Positions 1 to 8,780 are shown, counted from the stretch's first letter. The stretch is 33,479 nucleotides of DNA from Streptomyces albospinus (GCF_014648695.1 NZ_BMRP01000043.1:15969-49447); one strand, 5' to 3'. A program made the numbers and translations. The notes: generated by a model from the letters alone, not told the origin.

Positions 1-19
1 CCCGCCTGGCTTCTGCCGA

Positions 20-370
20 TCAGAACCAACCGAACAGGCTGTGCAGGAGCCAGCCGAGGATGCCGAAGTGGCGGTGCTCCTCGCACCCCTCACGGTGCTC
101 CCGGCCATGGTGGCCCTTATGGCCGTGCCGGCCCTCGCGACCCTCGCGACCCTCGCGACCCTCGTTGCCGAAACGGCCGAAACCGAAGAAGTCGCAGTCT
201 TCGTCGTGCCGACGGTGGCGGAAATGACGGCCGTGGTGCCCGCGGCCGTGATCGCCGCTCACCGCCACGGTCTGTCCCTGAGGGGCAGCCTGCGCCATCC
301 CTGCGGTGGGGACGAGAGTGGCGGCGGCGAGCGCCGCGGCGGCGACGGAACGCCCTATGAACTTACGCAT
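20..370 (-). CDS. Small secreted His/Gly-rich repeat protein, function unknown
   Basis: A 116-residue product. The start is ATG at 370, with GGAG just upstream; a longer open frame continues to 532 but lacks export signals before this Met. Residues 1-28 form a Sec signal peptide: MRK, an Ala-rich core, and an AQA-type cleavage site near residue 28. The mature part is short and polar, with about 14 His and many Gly, Arg and Glu. Residues 70-80 hold a Glu-Gly-Arg triplet repeat. Two Cys (59 and 96) flank the His/Gly-rich stretch and could form a disulfide. The last 15 residues are hydrophobic and aromatic (FGILGWLLHSLFGWF) and could bind a membrane or surface. The His content suggests metal binding, but that is inference. 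I do not recognise a named family. Confidence 0.75.
   Translation of the reverse strand: MRKFIGRSVAAAALAAATLVPTAGMAQAAPQGQTVAVSGDHGRGHHGRHFRHRRHDEDCDFFGFGRFGNEGREGREGREGRHGHKGHHGREHREGCEEHRHFGILGWLLHSLFGWF
132..167. repeat. 9-bp tandem repeat inside the secreted-protein gene
   Basis: Three perfect copies of CCCTCGCGA (132-140, 141-149, 150-158) are followed by a degenerate fourth (159-167). On the coding strand they give a Glu-Gly-Arg triplet repeat. The unit is a multiple of three, so copy-number change by slippage would alter protein length without shifting the frame. Confidence 0.85.
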
Positions 371-571
371 GCGTTTCTCCTGATTGGCAGGAAATCGGAC
401 AAGTGATGCGTACCGCGCGGCTTCGCCTTCCTCGCAGGCACGGCGGCCGTCCACTCCAACGGCCCCCGGAATTGCTCCGGTCGCGCCAGCGTCCGGCGCG
501 TACCTCGGAGGCACCCGGACACCGTCCGGCACGCCACCACCGGCGACGGCACACGGCCGCCCTTCAGACGT

Positions 572-1585
572 TCACTGCTTACGGGCGCGGCTCGGCTGGA
601 CCCTGGCCGGTTCGCCGGGCATCTTCGGGTGGTCGGGCGGGTACGGCAGATCGCCGAGCCCTTCGTCGGCGGCGTGCCGGTCGGCCAGCTCCAGGAGGGA
701 TTCCAGGCCGTAGGCGTGCTCCGTCATGTCCGCGTGCACATCGCCGAGTTCGGCGAAGCGGGGCGGGACGGTGCGCAGGTCGAAGTCCTCGGGCGCGGCA
801 TCGGGCAGTTCGTCCCAGCGCAGCGGGGTGGAGACGGTCGCCCGGGGGCGGGCGCGCAGCGAGTAGGGCGAGGCGATGGTGCGGTCGCGGGCCATCTGGT
901 TGTAGTCCACGAAGACCTTCTCACCGCGCTCCTCCTTCCACCAGGCGGAGGTGGCCAGTTGGGGCAGCCGCCGCTCCAGCGCCCGCGCCACGGCGATCGC
1001 CGCCCGTCTGACCTCGGTGAACGTCCACTCGGGGCGGATCGGTACGTAGACGTGCACCCCGCGTCCGCCGGAGGTCTTCGGCCAGCCGCACAGCCCGTGG
1101 GCGGTCAGCAGCTCACGCAGCTCGTGGGCGACCTTGACCGCGTCGGCGAATCCGGTGCCGGGCTGCGGGTCGAGGTCGATGCGCAGTTCGTCGGGGTGCT
1201 CGGTGTCGCCGCGGCGGACCGGCCAGGGGTGGAAGGTCAGACAGCCCAGGTTGGCGGCCCACAGGACGGCGGCCGGTTCGGTGGGGCACATCTCGTCGGC
1301 GAACCGCCCGCTGGGGAAGGTGATCCGGGCGGTGGGCAGCCACTCCGGCAGCCCCTTGGGCGCCCGCTTCTGGTAGAAGAACTCGCCCGTGACCCCGTCG
1401 GGGAACCGCTGCATGGTGGTGGGCCGGTCGCGCAGACCGCGCAGCACCCCGTCCGCGACCGCCAGGTAGTACTGGACCACATCCCACTTCGTGAAGCCGC
1501 GCTCCGGGTAATAGATCTTGTCGGGGTTCGACACCCGCACGGTGCGCCCCGCGACGTCCAGCTCCACAGCTCGGGCTCCGGCCAT
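572..1585 (-). CDS. ligD: LigD-type DNA polymerase/primase domain protein (end joining)
   Basis: A 337-residue stand-alone polymerase domain of the archaeo-eukaryotic primase superfamily. In bacterial LigD this domain fills gaps and adds nucleotides at broken ends during non-homologous end joining. The catalytic metal site is visible: Asp137 and Asp139 in RIDLDP, and Asp227 in VFVDYNQ. The nucleotide-binding SGGRGVHVYVP stretch covers 172-182, and the start VSNPDKIYYPERGFTK is typical. No ligase or nuclease domain is fused, and the length fits a polymerase-only protein. It lies head-to-head with a separate ATP-dependent ligase, so the two LigD activities are split between neighbours. Ku is not in the window. 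GGAGG sits only one base before the ATG. Confidence 0.9.
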   Translation of the reverse strand: MAGARAVELDVAGRTVRVSNPDKIYYPERGFTKWDVVQYYLAVADGVLRGLRDRPTTMQRFPDGVTGEFFYQKRAPKGLPEWLPTARITFPSGRFADEMCPTEPAAVLWAANLGCLTFHPWPVRRGDTEHPDELRIDLDPQPGTGFADAVKVAHELRELLTAHGLCGWPKTSGGRGVHVYVPIRPEWTFTEVRRAAIAVARALERRLPQLATSAWWKEERGEKVFVDYNQMARDRTIASPYSLRARPRATVSTPLRWDELPDAAPEDFDLRTVPPRFAELGDVHADMTEHAYGLESLLELADRHAADEGLGDLPYPPDHPKMPGEPARVQPSRARKQ

Positions 1586-1688
1586 GCCTCCACGCTAGGT
1601 TCCGTACGGGGCTCCCGCGCGCCGGGCGGCGGGGCGCCCGGTGGTCCCCGGCAGGCGTACGCGGCGGTCTGCCCTCAGGATCGGGAGC
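1586..1688. promoter_or_regulatory. Divergent promoter region between polymerase and ligase genes
   Basis: A 103-nt gap must hold both promoters. On the plus strand CAGGAT (1676-1681) ends 7 nt before the ligase ATG. On the minus strand TAGCGT (1597 to 1592) ends 6 nt before the polymerase ATG. Both resemble streptomycete -10 hexamers at the distance expected for leaderless mRNAs. I see no convincing -35 element on either side. Confidence 0.4.
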
Positions 1689-2750
1689 ATGGACCTGCCC
1701 GTGATGCCCCCGGTCTCCCCCATGCTCGCGAAGTCGGTGGCGGAGATCCCCGCCGGTATGCAGTACGAGGCGAAATGGGACGGGTTCCGGGTCGTCGTCT
1801 TCCGGGACGGCGACGAGGTGGAGATCGCCAGCCGGACGACGAAGTCGCTCAGCCGCTACTTCCCCGAGGTGATCCAGGCCGTACGCGACGAACTGCCGCC
1901 GCGCTGCGTGCTCGACGGCGAGATCGTCATCGCCCATGACGGCCGGCTGCACTTCGAGGAGTTGCTGGAGCGCATCCATCCGGCGGCCTCCCGGGTCCGT
2001 ACGCTCGCCGCGCGCACGCCCGCCTCACTCGTCGCCTTCGACCTGCTGGCGCTCGGCTCCGACTCGCTGCTGGACGCGCCGCAGACGGCCCGCCGGGAGG
2101 CCCTGGTCGAGGCGCTGCGGCCGGCCCGGCCGCCGGTGCACACCGCGCCGGCGACCACCGACCGGGAGCTGGCGGCCCGGTGGTTCGCGCAGTTCGAGGG
2201 GGCGGGGCTGGACGGGGTGGTCGCCAAGCCGCTGGATCTGCCGTACCGGCCGGGCGACCGCGCGATGTTCAAGATCAAGCACGCCCGGACCACGGACTGC
2301 GTCGTGGCCGGCTACCGGCTGCACAAGAGCGGGCCGGTGGTCGGCTCGCTGCTGCTGGGGCTGCACGACGATTCCGGGCACCTCCAGCACGTCGGGGTGT
2401 GCGCCTCGTTCCCCATGGCGGAGCGGCGTCGGCTCGTCGAGGAGCTGGCGCCGCTGCGGATGGACGACGTGTCCGGCCACCCCTGGGGCACCTGGGCCGA
2501 CGAGGCGGCGCACGCGTCCCGGCGGATGCCCGGCGGGCCGAGCCGGTGGAGCGGCGGCAAGGACCTGTCGTGGGTGCCGCTGCGCCCGGAGCTGGTGTGC
2601 GAGGTGGCCTACGACCACATGGAGGGCAGCCGGTTCCGGCACACCGCCCAGTTCCGGCACTGGCGCCCCGACCGCACGCCGGAGAGCTGCACCTACGCGC
2701 AGCTGGAGGAGCCGGTGGGCTACGACCTGGGAGAGCTGCTGGGCGGCTGA
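1689..2750 (+). CDS. ATP-dependent DNA ligase (LigC/LigD-ligase type)
   Basis: A 353-residue ligase of the nucleotidyltransferase superfamily. It seals nicks by moving AMP from ATP to an active-site lysine, then to the DNA 5' phosphate. Lys29 in EAKWDGFR is the predicted adenylated residue (motif I). The other motifs follow in order: LDGEIV near 75-80, AFDLL near 116-120, LDGVVAK at 174-180 and MFKIKHARTTD at 193-203. An OB-fold domain makes up the C-terminal part. The start at ATG 1689 (MDLPVMPPVSPML) fits the family; the frame is open upstream to 1641 but carries no conserved sequence. The divergent polymerase neighbour points to DNA end joining or base-excision-type repair. Confidence 0.9.
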   Translation: MDLPVMPPVSPMLAKSVAEIPAGMQYEAKWDGFRVVVFRDGDEVEIASRTTKSLSRYFPEVIQAVRDELPPRCVLDGEIVIAHDGRLHFEELLERIHPAASRVRTLAARTPASLVAFDLLALGSDSLLDAPQTARREALVEALRPARPPVHTAPATTDRELAARWFAQFEGAGLDGVVAKPLDLPYRPGDRAMFKIKHARTTDCVVAGYRLHKSGPVVGSLLLGLHDDSGHLQHVGVCASFPMAERRRLVEELAPLRMDDVSGHPWGTWADEAAHASRRMPGGPSRWSGGKDLSWVPLRPELVCEVAYDHMEGSRFRHTAQFRHWRPDRTPESCTYAQLEEPVGYDLGELLGG

Positions 2751-2768
2751 GCCGCGCCGGTCACCCGG

Positions 2769-3764
2769 TCACCCCGGCTCGCCGCCGGGTGGCCACCGGC
2801 GTCTGCTCTCCCCCGGCGCGAGCCGGTCGACGACCTCGGCCAGTTCCGTGCACGCCTGCTCGACCTTCCGCCGGATGGTGCTCTGCTCGGTGACGATCGC
2901 CGACAGCAGCAGCGCGGTGAGCGCGGCGGACGTGTTCAGGGCCTGGAGGTTGACCATCGACTCCAGGAGGCTGTGCCCGGTGAACGGTCCGCGGCGGCCG
3001 GTCGCCGCGTTGATCGCGAAGACCGACATCACCAGTACGCAGGGCGCCGCGCCCACCAGCTGGAACCGCAGTGCCGCCCACACGATCACCGGGAAGACCA
3101 GGAAGAGCAGCGACAACGAGCTGCGGGTCGTCAGCAGCGACACCACGACCGCACAGGCCAGCAGCGCCGCCGCCTCGGCCCAGCGGTAGAGGGGGACGTT
3201 CCGGGGCGGCCGGACGTTGCGGAAGGCGAGCAGCAGCGGTGCGACGACCAGGACACCCATCGCGTCGCCCACCCACCAGGCCGACCAGGTGCGCCAGAAG
3301 TCGCCGGTGGGCAGGGCCCCGGTGAGCACCTGGGTGCCGCTGCCCAGCGTCGCGCTGATCACCATCGCGGCGAAGGCGCCGAGGGACACCAGGGCGACGC
3401 CGTCGCGCAGCCGGTCCAGTTCGGTGCGGAAGCCGACCCGCCGCAGCATCAGGCAGGCGCAGACCGGGGCGAGGGTGTTGCCGGCCACCACGCCGAAGCC
3501 GGCGATGTCCAGCCTGGTGAGCGTGGAGATGACCAGGAGAGTGCCGAGGGCGATGCCCGGCCACATCCACAGGCCCAGCAGGAGCAGGCAGCTCAGCGCG
3601 ATGCCGGTGGGCGGCCACAGGGGCGTGACCACCGCACCCGCGACCACGACCTGCTCCAGCAGGCCGACCTTCGCGGACGCCCAGTAGACGCCGGCGAGTA
3701 CGAGGTTCGCCAGGGCTGCCGCTGCCGGCCGACGGAGTTCCCCGGTGCGTACCACGTCTGCCAT
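2769..3764 (-). CDS. MASE1-domain integral membrane sensor protein
   Basis: About 331 residues, nearly all hydrophobic, with roughly eight membrane segments. Conserved MASE1-type stretches include TPLWPPTGIALS and the FWRTWSAWWVGDAMGVLVVAPLLL region. MASE1 is a membrane sensing module usually fused to kinases, cyclases or phosphatases, and its ligand is unknown. Here it ends in a short charged helical region (EQSTIRRKVEQACTELAEVVDRL) with no output domain. The phosphatase gene immediately upstream, 18-54 nt away depending on the start chosen, is the obvious partner. I use ATG 3764; an in-frame GTG at 3800 is possible and neither has a good ribosome site. It converges with the ligase gene, leaving an 18-nt gap. 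Confidence 0.75.
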   Translation of the reverse strand: MADVVRTGELRRPAAAALANLVLAGVYWASAKVGLLEQVVVAGAVVTPLWPPTGIALSCLLLLGLWMWPGIALGTLLVISTLTRLDIAGFGVVAGNTLAPVCACLMLRRVGFRTELDRLRDGVALVSLGAFAAMVISATLGSGTQVLTGALPTGDFWRTWSAWWVGDAMGVLVVAPLLLAFRNVRPPRNVPLYRWAEAAALLACAVVVSLLTTRSSLSLLFLVFPVIVWAALRFQLVGAAPCVLVMSVFAINAATGRRGPFTGHSLLESMVNLQALNTSAALTALLLSAIVTEQSTIRRKVEQACTELAEVVDRLAPGESRRRWPPGGEPG

Positions 3765-3818
3765 CAGACAATGCCGGTAGCCGGGCGCCGTCCGCGACAC
3801 GCGCGCCCGGCGCGTGCT

Positions 3819-4658
3819 TCACCCGGCCCCGGCTGCGGCTGCGGCTGCCTCGAAGCGCAGCACGATCACCGCGGCGTCGTCGGTGTGCCCGGTCAGCTCG
3901 GCGACGCACATCACCGCGTCGGCGACGTCCGCCGGATGGTCCCCGGCCCTGGCGCTGACCAGCCGGGTCACCTGCGCCAGTCCGGCCTCGATGGGGAACG
4001 CGGGCCCCTCGACGACCCCGTCGGTGAGCAGCACGAACGCACCCTCCTCGGTCAGCCGCCGCCGGGTGACCGGGTACCGCTCCCCCGGCAGGATGCCCAG
4101 CGGGATGCCACCGGGGTCGTCGGTCACGCCGTACCGGTCGTCGACGGTGGCCCAGATCGCGGGGACGTGCCCGGCGCGGGCGCTGGTCAGTTCCCAGCGG
4201 AACGGGTCGAAGCGGACGAAGGTGCAGGTCGCGAAGAGTTCGCAGTCGACGGAGAGCAGCAGGTCGTTGGCCCGGCTGAGCACCTCGCCGGGGTCGGCGG
4301 CATGCGCGGCGACGGCGCGCAGCCCGATCCGGATCTGGCCCATGAAGGCCGCGGCCTCGACATCGTGGCCCTGCACATCGCCCACCGAGAACGCCAGCGA
4401 GCCGTCCGGCAGCCGGAAGCCGTCGTACCAGTCGCCCCCGATGGCCAGACCGTGCCGGGCGGGGGCGTAGGTGGCGGCGGTGCGCAGCCCGGGAAGCTCG
4501 GGCAGGGCGCCCGGCAGCATCTCGCGCTGGAGCGCCTCGGCGAGCTCGACCCGGGCCTGCTGGAGTTCCGCGCCTTCCCGCGCCTGGGCGGTCAGCCGCC
4601 CGAGCGTGGTCAGCAGATCGTCGGCGCTCGCCGACCGCGGGGGCCGACGCCGAAGCAT
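3819..4658 (-). CDS. SpoIIE/PP2C-family serine phosphatase
   Basis: A 279-residue PPM-type phosphatase like those that dephosphorylate anti-anti-sigma factors and release sigma factors in Streptomyces. Metal-binding acidic residues are in place: Asp76 and Asp79 in GGDWYDGF, Asp94 in VGDVQGHD, Asp213 in LTDGVVEG, and Asp260/Asp261 in GHTDDAAVIVL. About 55 N-terminal residues form a charged helix (QAREGAELQQARVELAEALQREMLP), the usual signalling linker before a SpoIIE domain. There is no PAS, GAF or membrane sensor in the same chain; the next gene downstream supplies a MASE1 membrane protein. The two probably act together, which is inference from adjacency. Confidence 0.88.
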   Translation of the reverse strand: MLRRRPPRSASADDLLTTLGRLTAQAREGAELQQARVELAEALQREMLPGALPELPGLRTAATYAPARHGLAIGGDWYDGFRLPDGSLAFSVGDVQGHDVEAAAFMGQIRIGLRAVAAHAADPGEVLSRANDLLLSVDCELFATCTFVRFDPFRWELTSARAGHVPAIWATVDDRYGVTDDPGGIPLGILPGERYPVTRRRLTEEGAFVLLTDGVVEGPAFPIEAGLAQVTRLVSARAGDHPADVADAVMCVAELTGHTDDAAVIVLRFEAAAAAAGAG

Positions 4659-4670
4659 GGCTTCATCATA
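4659..4670 (-). promoter_or_regulatory. Putative -10 box, leaderless start of phosphatase gene
   Basis: On the minus strand TATGAT (4670 to 4665) lies 6 nt before the ATG of the SpoIIE-type gene, and no ribosome-binding sequence separates them. That is the geometry of a leaderless transcript. No clear -35 match is seen; TGAAGC lies 19 nt upstream. Confidence 0.45.
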
Positions 4671-4716
4671 TTTCGGGGGTCCGGCATCCGCTTCACGGCC
4701 CGGGGCGCCGCGCCGG

Positions 4717-6351
4717 TTACCCGGCAGCCGCCGGCCGGGACGCCGTGAGCTGGCCGACGCCCGACCGTACGGCCCAGAAGAAGACGGCCACCGCGACGGC
4801 GGCCACGGTGACCGAGTCGTACGGGGCGGGCAGTCGTCCGGAGCCCTTGAAGGTGCCGAGCCAGGAGAGCAGCGTCAGGGCGAGCAGATAGACCACCAGC
4901 CAGGCGCCGGTGCGCAGTTCGGCGCTCAGCGGCCGGCGCGGCCCGGCGCCGTCGCTCTCCGCGGCCCGTGCGCCGGGGCGCCGCATCAGCAGGAACACCA
5001 GCAGTCCGGCGAGCACCAGCGGCAGCGCCAGCCGCAGATCGTGCCAGCCCGACCAGTAGACGAACTCGCTCGCCACCACGAAGCTGACCGGCGCGATCCA
5101 GCGCAGGCCCGGCACCCACCCGGCGGTGCCGCCGCCCGGCGCGGCGCGGAAGACCGCGACGGCGACGGCGGAGGCGGCGTAGATCAGCAGGTACATGTCG
5201 CCCATCACGCTCACGATGTCCTGCCAGCCGCCGAACGGCAGCAGGAACAGCACGATGACGACGAGGTTGACCGCCAGCGCCCGGCGCGGCACGCCGTAGC
5301 GCTCGTCGACCTTCATGAAGTAGCGGGGAATCGTGCCGTTCTTGGCGAGTGCGTAGGTGTGCCGGGCGTCCAGCGCCACTCCTACGTAGGCCGAACCGCC
5401 GGGCGAGAGCACGGCGTCGGCGTAGAGCAGGCTGGACAGCCAGTGCAGGTTGAGGATCAGGGCCAGCTGCCCGAAGGGCGAGTCGAAGGAGACGCCCTTC
5501 CAGCCGCCGCCGAGCAGGTTCTCGGGCACGGTGAACAGGAAGGCCAGTTGCAGCGCCAGGTACATCAGGACGGCCAGGCCGATACCGGCGAGGACGGCCC
5601 AGGGGATGGTGCGGCGGGGGTTGCGGGTCTCGCCGGAGAAGTCCAGCGGGGCCTGGAAGCCGTTGACCGAGTAGACGATGCCGCCGCCGGCCAGCGCGGT
5701 CAGGCAGGCGACATAGCCGTACGGGGCGAATCCGCCGTGGTCCGTGAGGCGCCCGGAGTGCCAGCCGGAGGCGATCAGGGCGAACACGGTGAGGACCGGG
5801 ACTGCGATCTTGAACACCGAGACCAGGTTGTTCAGCCGGGCGAACATCCGCACCGCGAACCAGTTCAGCGCGGTCAGCAGCACGCTGAGGCCGGCGGCCA
5901 GACCCAGTCCGGAGGCGGTGAGGGTGTGGCCGTTGTAGAGGCCCGGCAGGTAGTGCGCGGCGTACTGCATGATCGCGCTGATCTCGGCGGCGGTACCGCC
6001 GACCGACAGCAGCACCGACCAGCCGACGAGGGTGCCGACCAGCCGGCCGCTGGCGTACAACGGCCAGCGGACGGTACCGCCGCCCTCCGGCCGGGACGCG
6101 CCCAGCTCGATCATCACCAGCGCGACCAGTCCGCACAGCAGGCCGGCCCCCACCCAGGACAGCAGGGCGGCGGGTCCGGCGGTCTGCGCGGCGTACATGG
6201 CGGCGAACAGCCAGCCGGAGCCGACGATGTTGGAGAAGCCGATCCCGGTCAGCCCCCAGAACCCCAGGTCCCGGTGCAGCCGGCGCTCCTGCGCCTGTAC
6301 TTCCGGCGCGCCGTTCCCGCCGGATCCCTCCGACACTTGACGATCCGTCAC
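4717..6351 (-). CDS. APC-superfamily amino acid permease
   Basis: A 544-residue membrane protein with about 12-14 hydrophobic segments. GFWGLTGIGFSNIVGSGWLF near residues 30-50 is the broken first helix of APC transporters, which binds the substrate amino group. The loop after TM6 reads LDFSGETRNPRRTIPWA, the family's FxGExxNPxRTIP signature. It probably imports an amino acid or related amine with protons; substrate cannot be told from sequence. The start is GTG 6351 with GGAGG about 9 nt upstream. It follows the ArsR-type gene on the same strand, 103 nt away. The C-terminal 60 residues after a polar loop near 440-460 contain two further membrane segments. Confidence 0.88.
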   Translation of the reverse strand: MTDRQVSEGSGGNGAPEVQAQERRLHRDLGFWGLTGIGFSNIVGSGWLFAAMYAAQTAGPAALLSWVGAGLLCGLVALVMIELGASRPEGGGTVRWPLYASGRLVGTLVGWSVLLSVGGTAAEISAIMQYAAHYLPGLYNGHTLTASGLGLAAGLSVLLTALNWFAVRMFARLNNLVSVFKIAVPVLTVFALIASGWHSGRLTDHGGFAPYGYVACLTALAGGGIVYSVNGFQAPLDFSGETRNPRRTIPWAVLAGIGLAVLMYLALQLAFLFTVPENLLGGGWKGVSFDSPFGQLALILNLHWLSSLLYADAVLSPGGSAYVGVALDARHTYALAKNGTIPRYFMKVDERYGVPRRALAVNLVVIVLFLLPFGGWQDIVSVMGDMYLLIYAASAVAVAVFRAAPGGGTAGWVPGLRWIAPVSFVVASEFVYWSGWHDLRLALPLVLAGLLVFLLMRRPGARAAESDGAGPRRPLSAELRTGAWLVVYLLALTLLSWLGTFKGSGRLPAPYDSVTVAAVAVAVFFWAVRSGVGQLTASRPAAAG

Positions 6352-6454
6352 GAAAACGGCCTCCTCGACTCACTGTTCCGGCTGGTCAGGACCCTACTCG
6401 ACGTGTCCGCGACAGGGCGCGGCCGGAGACGGTGCGAAAGGGGCCGGCAACGGG

Positions 6455-7195
6455 CTAGCGGAGCCGGTCGGGCGGGACGCCGAAGGTCGCGGCGAGGCCG
6501 TCGCGCCCGGCGTCGGTCAGCCGGACGACCCGCCGGTACGTGCCGCGGCGCAGCCAGTCCAGGGCGAACATCCGGGCGGTGACCGCGGCGCCGAGGGCGC
6601 CGGCCAGGTGGTGGCGCTGCTCGGCCCAGTCCACGCAGTAGCGGACCGAGGCGCGGCGGCGCGGCAGACGGTCCATGTCGACGCCGAACGCGGTCAGTTC
6701 GCGGCGGCCGGGCGGGGTCAGGAGGTAGGCGGTGCACTCGGCGTCCGCGCCCGTCCGCTCCTCCCGGAGGACGCCGCCCGACAGCAGTGCTCCCATCAGG
6801 GCGACGCCGAGCCGGCCCGCCAGGTGGTCGTAGCAGAGCCGGGCGCGCAGCAGGGCCCGGGCGCGGGTGTCGGCGTTCAAGGAGCGCACCGGGAGGGGGC
6901 GGGCGATGAGGGCGAGCTGCTCCAGGGCGCGGGCGACGTCGGTGGTGGCGAGCCGGTAGTAGCGGTGCCGCCCGTCGAGTTCGACGGTCAGCAGCCGGGC
7001 GTCGCGGAGCTTGGCCAGATGGCCGCTGATGGTGGAGTTGCCGACCCCGGCCTCGGCGGCCAGCGCGCTGGCGGGCAGCGCACCGCCCCCGGCGAGGGCC
7101 AACAGCACCTTGGCGCGGGACGGGTCACCGATCGCCGCCGCCACCTGTGCGATGTCGGCCTCGGTGGCCCGCTCGGTCTCGGTCCGGGCATCCAT
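6455..7195 (-). CDS. ArsR-family winged-helix transcriptional regulator
   Basis: A 246-residue regulator with an N-terminal ArsR-type winged helix (residues 15-95). IGDPSRAKVLLAL begins the domain, LAAEAGVGNSTISGHLAKLR is the recognition helix-turn-helix, and GRHRYYRLA forms the wing. The Cys metal motif of arsenic and cadmium sensors (ELCVCDL) is absent, so direct metal sensing is unlikely. The C-terminal 140 residues are extra and carry a second region (GRDGLAATFGV near the end) of unknown ligand. It lies divergent to the MFS exporter gene, 164 nt away, and most simply represses that exporter and itself. A palindrome 14 nt upstream of its start is the likely operator. Confidence 0.85.
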   Translation of the reverse strand: MDARTETERATEADIAQVAAAIGDPSRAKVLLALAGGGALPASALAAEAGVGNSTISGHLAKLRDARLLTVELDGRHRYYRLATTDVARALEQLALIARPLPVRSLNADTRARALLRARLCYDHLAGRLGVALMGALLSGGVLREERTGADAECTAYLLTPPGRRELTAFGVDMDRLPRRRASVRYCVDWAEQRHHLAGALGAAVTARMFALDWLRRGTYRRVVRLTDAGRDGLAATFGVPPDRLR

Positions 7196-7208
7196 GGTCC
7201 GACCGTAC

Positions 7209-7225
7209 GCCGAAGACGATTCGGC
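7209..7225. promoter_or_regulatory. Palindrome, candidate ArsR-type operator
   Basis: GCCGAA-GACGA-TTCGGC is a perfect 6-bp inverted repeat with a 5-nt spacer, located 14 nt upstream of the regulator's ATG in the regulator/exporter divergent gap. Position and symmetry suit autoregulation. Binding is not shown. Confidence 0.4.
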
Positions 7226-7359
7226 AGATGGCGAAACGACCTCGCGCGGTGGTGCACCGGGCTCGGCGGGCGTCCGGCCCGGCGCCTCGCCCAGAGGCGC
7301 ACCCCGAGGGGGAGAACGTTTCGCCGGGGACCGTAACGATCCGGCAGGACACTGACCGC

Positions 7360-8762
7360 ATGCCGACGCTCTCCCCCTCCCTCCGCACCCGTCCGGCCAC
7401 CCGCCGGATCTCGCCGCTGCCCCTGGTGGCCGTCTGCCTGGGCTACTTCATGGTCATCCTGGACGTCACCGTCGTCACCGTGGCGCTTCCGGAACTCGGC
7501 GGCGCGCTGCACGCCGGGGTGACCGGGCTCCAGTGGACGGTGGACGGCTACACCCTGGTCTTCGCCGGGCTGCTGCTCTTCTGCGGCGGACTCGGGGACC
7601 GGCTCGGCGCCCGGACGGTGTTCCTGGCCGGGCTGGCGGTGTTCACACTCGCCTCGGCGGGGTGCGCCCTCGCACCCACCGTCGCCGTACTGGTCGTGGC
7701 CCGGCTGGCGCAGGGAGTCGGTGCCGCGCTGCTGGTGCCCGCCTCCCTCGCGCTGCTGCGGGCGGCCTGTCCCGACCCGGCGTCGCGCGCCCGCGCGTTC
7801 GGCATCTGGGGCATGGTCGCCGGTCTCGGCGCCGGGGCCGGGCCGGTGCTCGGCGGGGTGCTGGTCACCGCGCTCGGCTGGCGCTCGGTGTTCTTCGTCA
7901 ACCTGCCCGTGGGCCTCGCCGCGCTGCTGCTGACGCTGCGGTACGTGCCCCGCTCCCCCGCCGCCGCGGCCCGGACCGGTCTGGACATCCCGGCGCAGAC
8001 CGCCGCGGCGGTGAGCGTGGCGGCACTGGCCACCGGCTGCATCGAGGCCGGCGCCGTGGGCCGGACCCACCCCGCCGTACTCGGCGCGTTCGCCGTCACC
8101 CTCCTCGGGTCGGCCGCCTTCCTGTTCCTGGAGCGACGCTCGACCGCGCCCATGCTGCCGCTCGCCCTCTTCCGCGACCGGGCGTTCTCCGCCTCCGCCG
8201 CCATCGGCGTGCTGCTCAACACCGGTTTCTACGGGCTGCTGTTCCTCGCCCCGCTGTACTTCCAGCAGATCCACCACTACAGCGCACTGCGCACCGGCTT
8301 CGCGCTGCTGCCGGCCGTCGGGCCGGTGGCCGCCGGCTCCGCACTGGGCGGGCGCCTGACGGCCCGGACGGGGCCGCGGCCCCCCATGGTGGCGGGCCTG
8401 GCCGTCGGCGCGGCGGGCCTGGCCGGCTGGCTGTGCGCGTCCCCCGATACGCCGTACCTCGCCCTGGTGGCCCCGATGGCCGCCGCCGGATTCGGTACCG
8501 CGCTGACCATGCCGGCGTCCACGGCGGCCGTGATGGAGGCCGCGCCCGGCGAGCGGAGCGGTGCCGCCGCCGCGGTCTTCAACGCCGCCCGTCAACTGGG
8601 CAGCGTCCTCGGCGTCGCCGTCTTCGGGACACTGACCGCCGCCGGACTCGTCCCGGGGCTGCACACCGGGTGCTCATCGGCGCGGCCGGCTTCCTGGCCG
8701 CGGCCGGGCTGGCGGCGCGGTACGTCCCGGGGACCGCCGGTATGCGCGCGAACTTCCGGTAG
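7360..8762 (+). pseudogene. DHA2-type MFS drug exporter, one-base frameshift near 3' end
   Basis: An EmrB/QacA-like major facilitator of about 14 membrane segments, starting at ATG 7360. The loop motif GGLGDRLGARTVFLAG and the exporter motif C (GAGAGPVLGGVLV) are clear. The frame is intact to codon 437 (GLHTG, ending 8670), then turns into non-membrane sequence that would run on to 9219. The missing last segment is in the adjacent frame from 8670: VLIGAAGFLAAAGLAARYV, ending at TAG 8760-8762. Adding back one base at the GGG of 8668-8670 restores a 467-residue protein of normal length. It is therefore either a genuine recent frameshift or a sequencing/assembly error. The ArsR-type regulator is divergent. 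Confidence 0.85.
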
Positions 8763-8780
8763 CCGGTGGCCCGGACCCGG

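Noticed and set aside
132..167. Tandem repeats as a possible CRISPR array
   Set aside because: Nine-base units without spacers, in frame within a coding gene.
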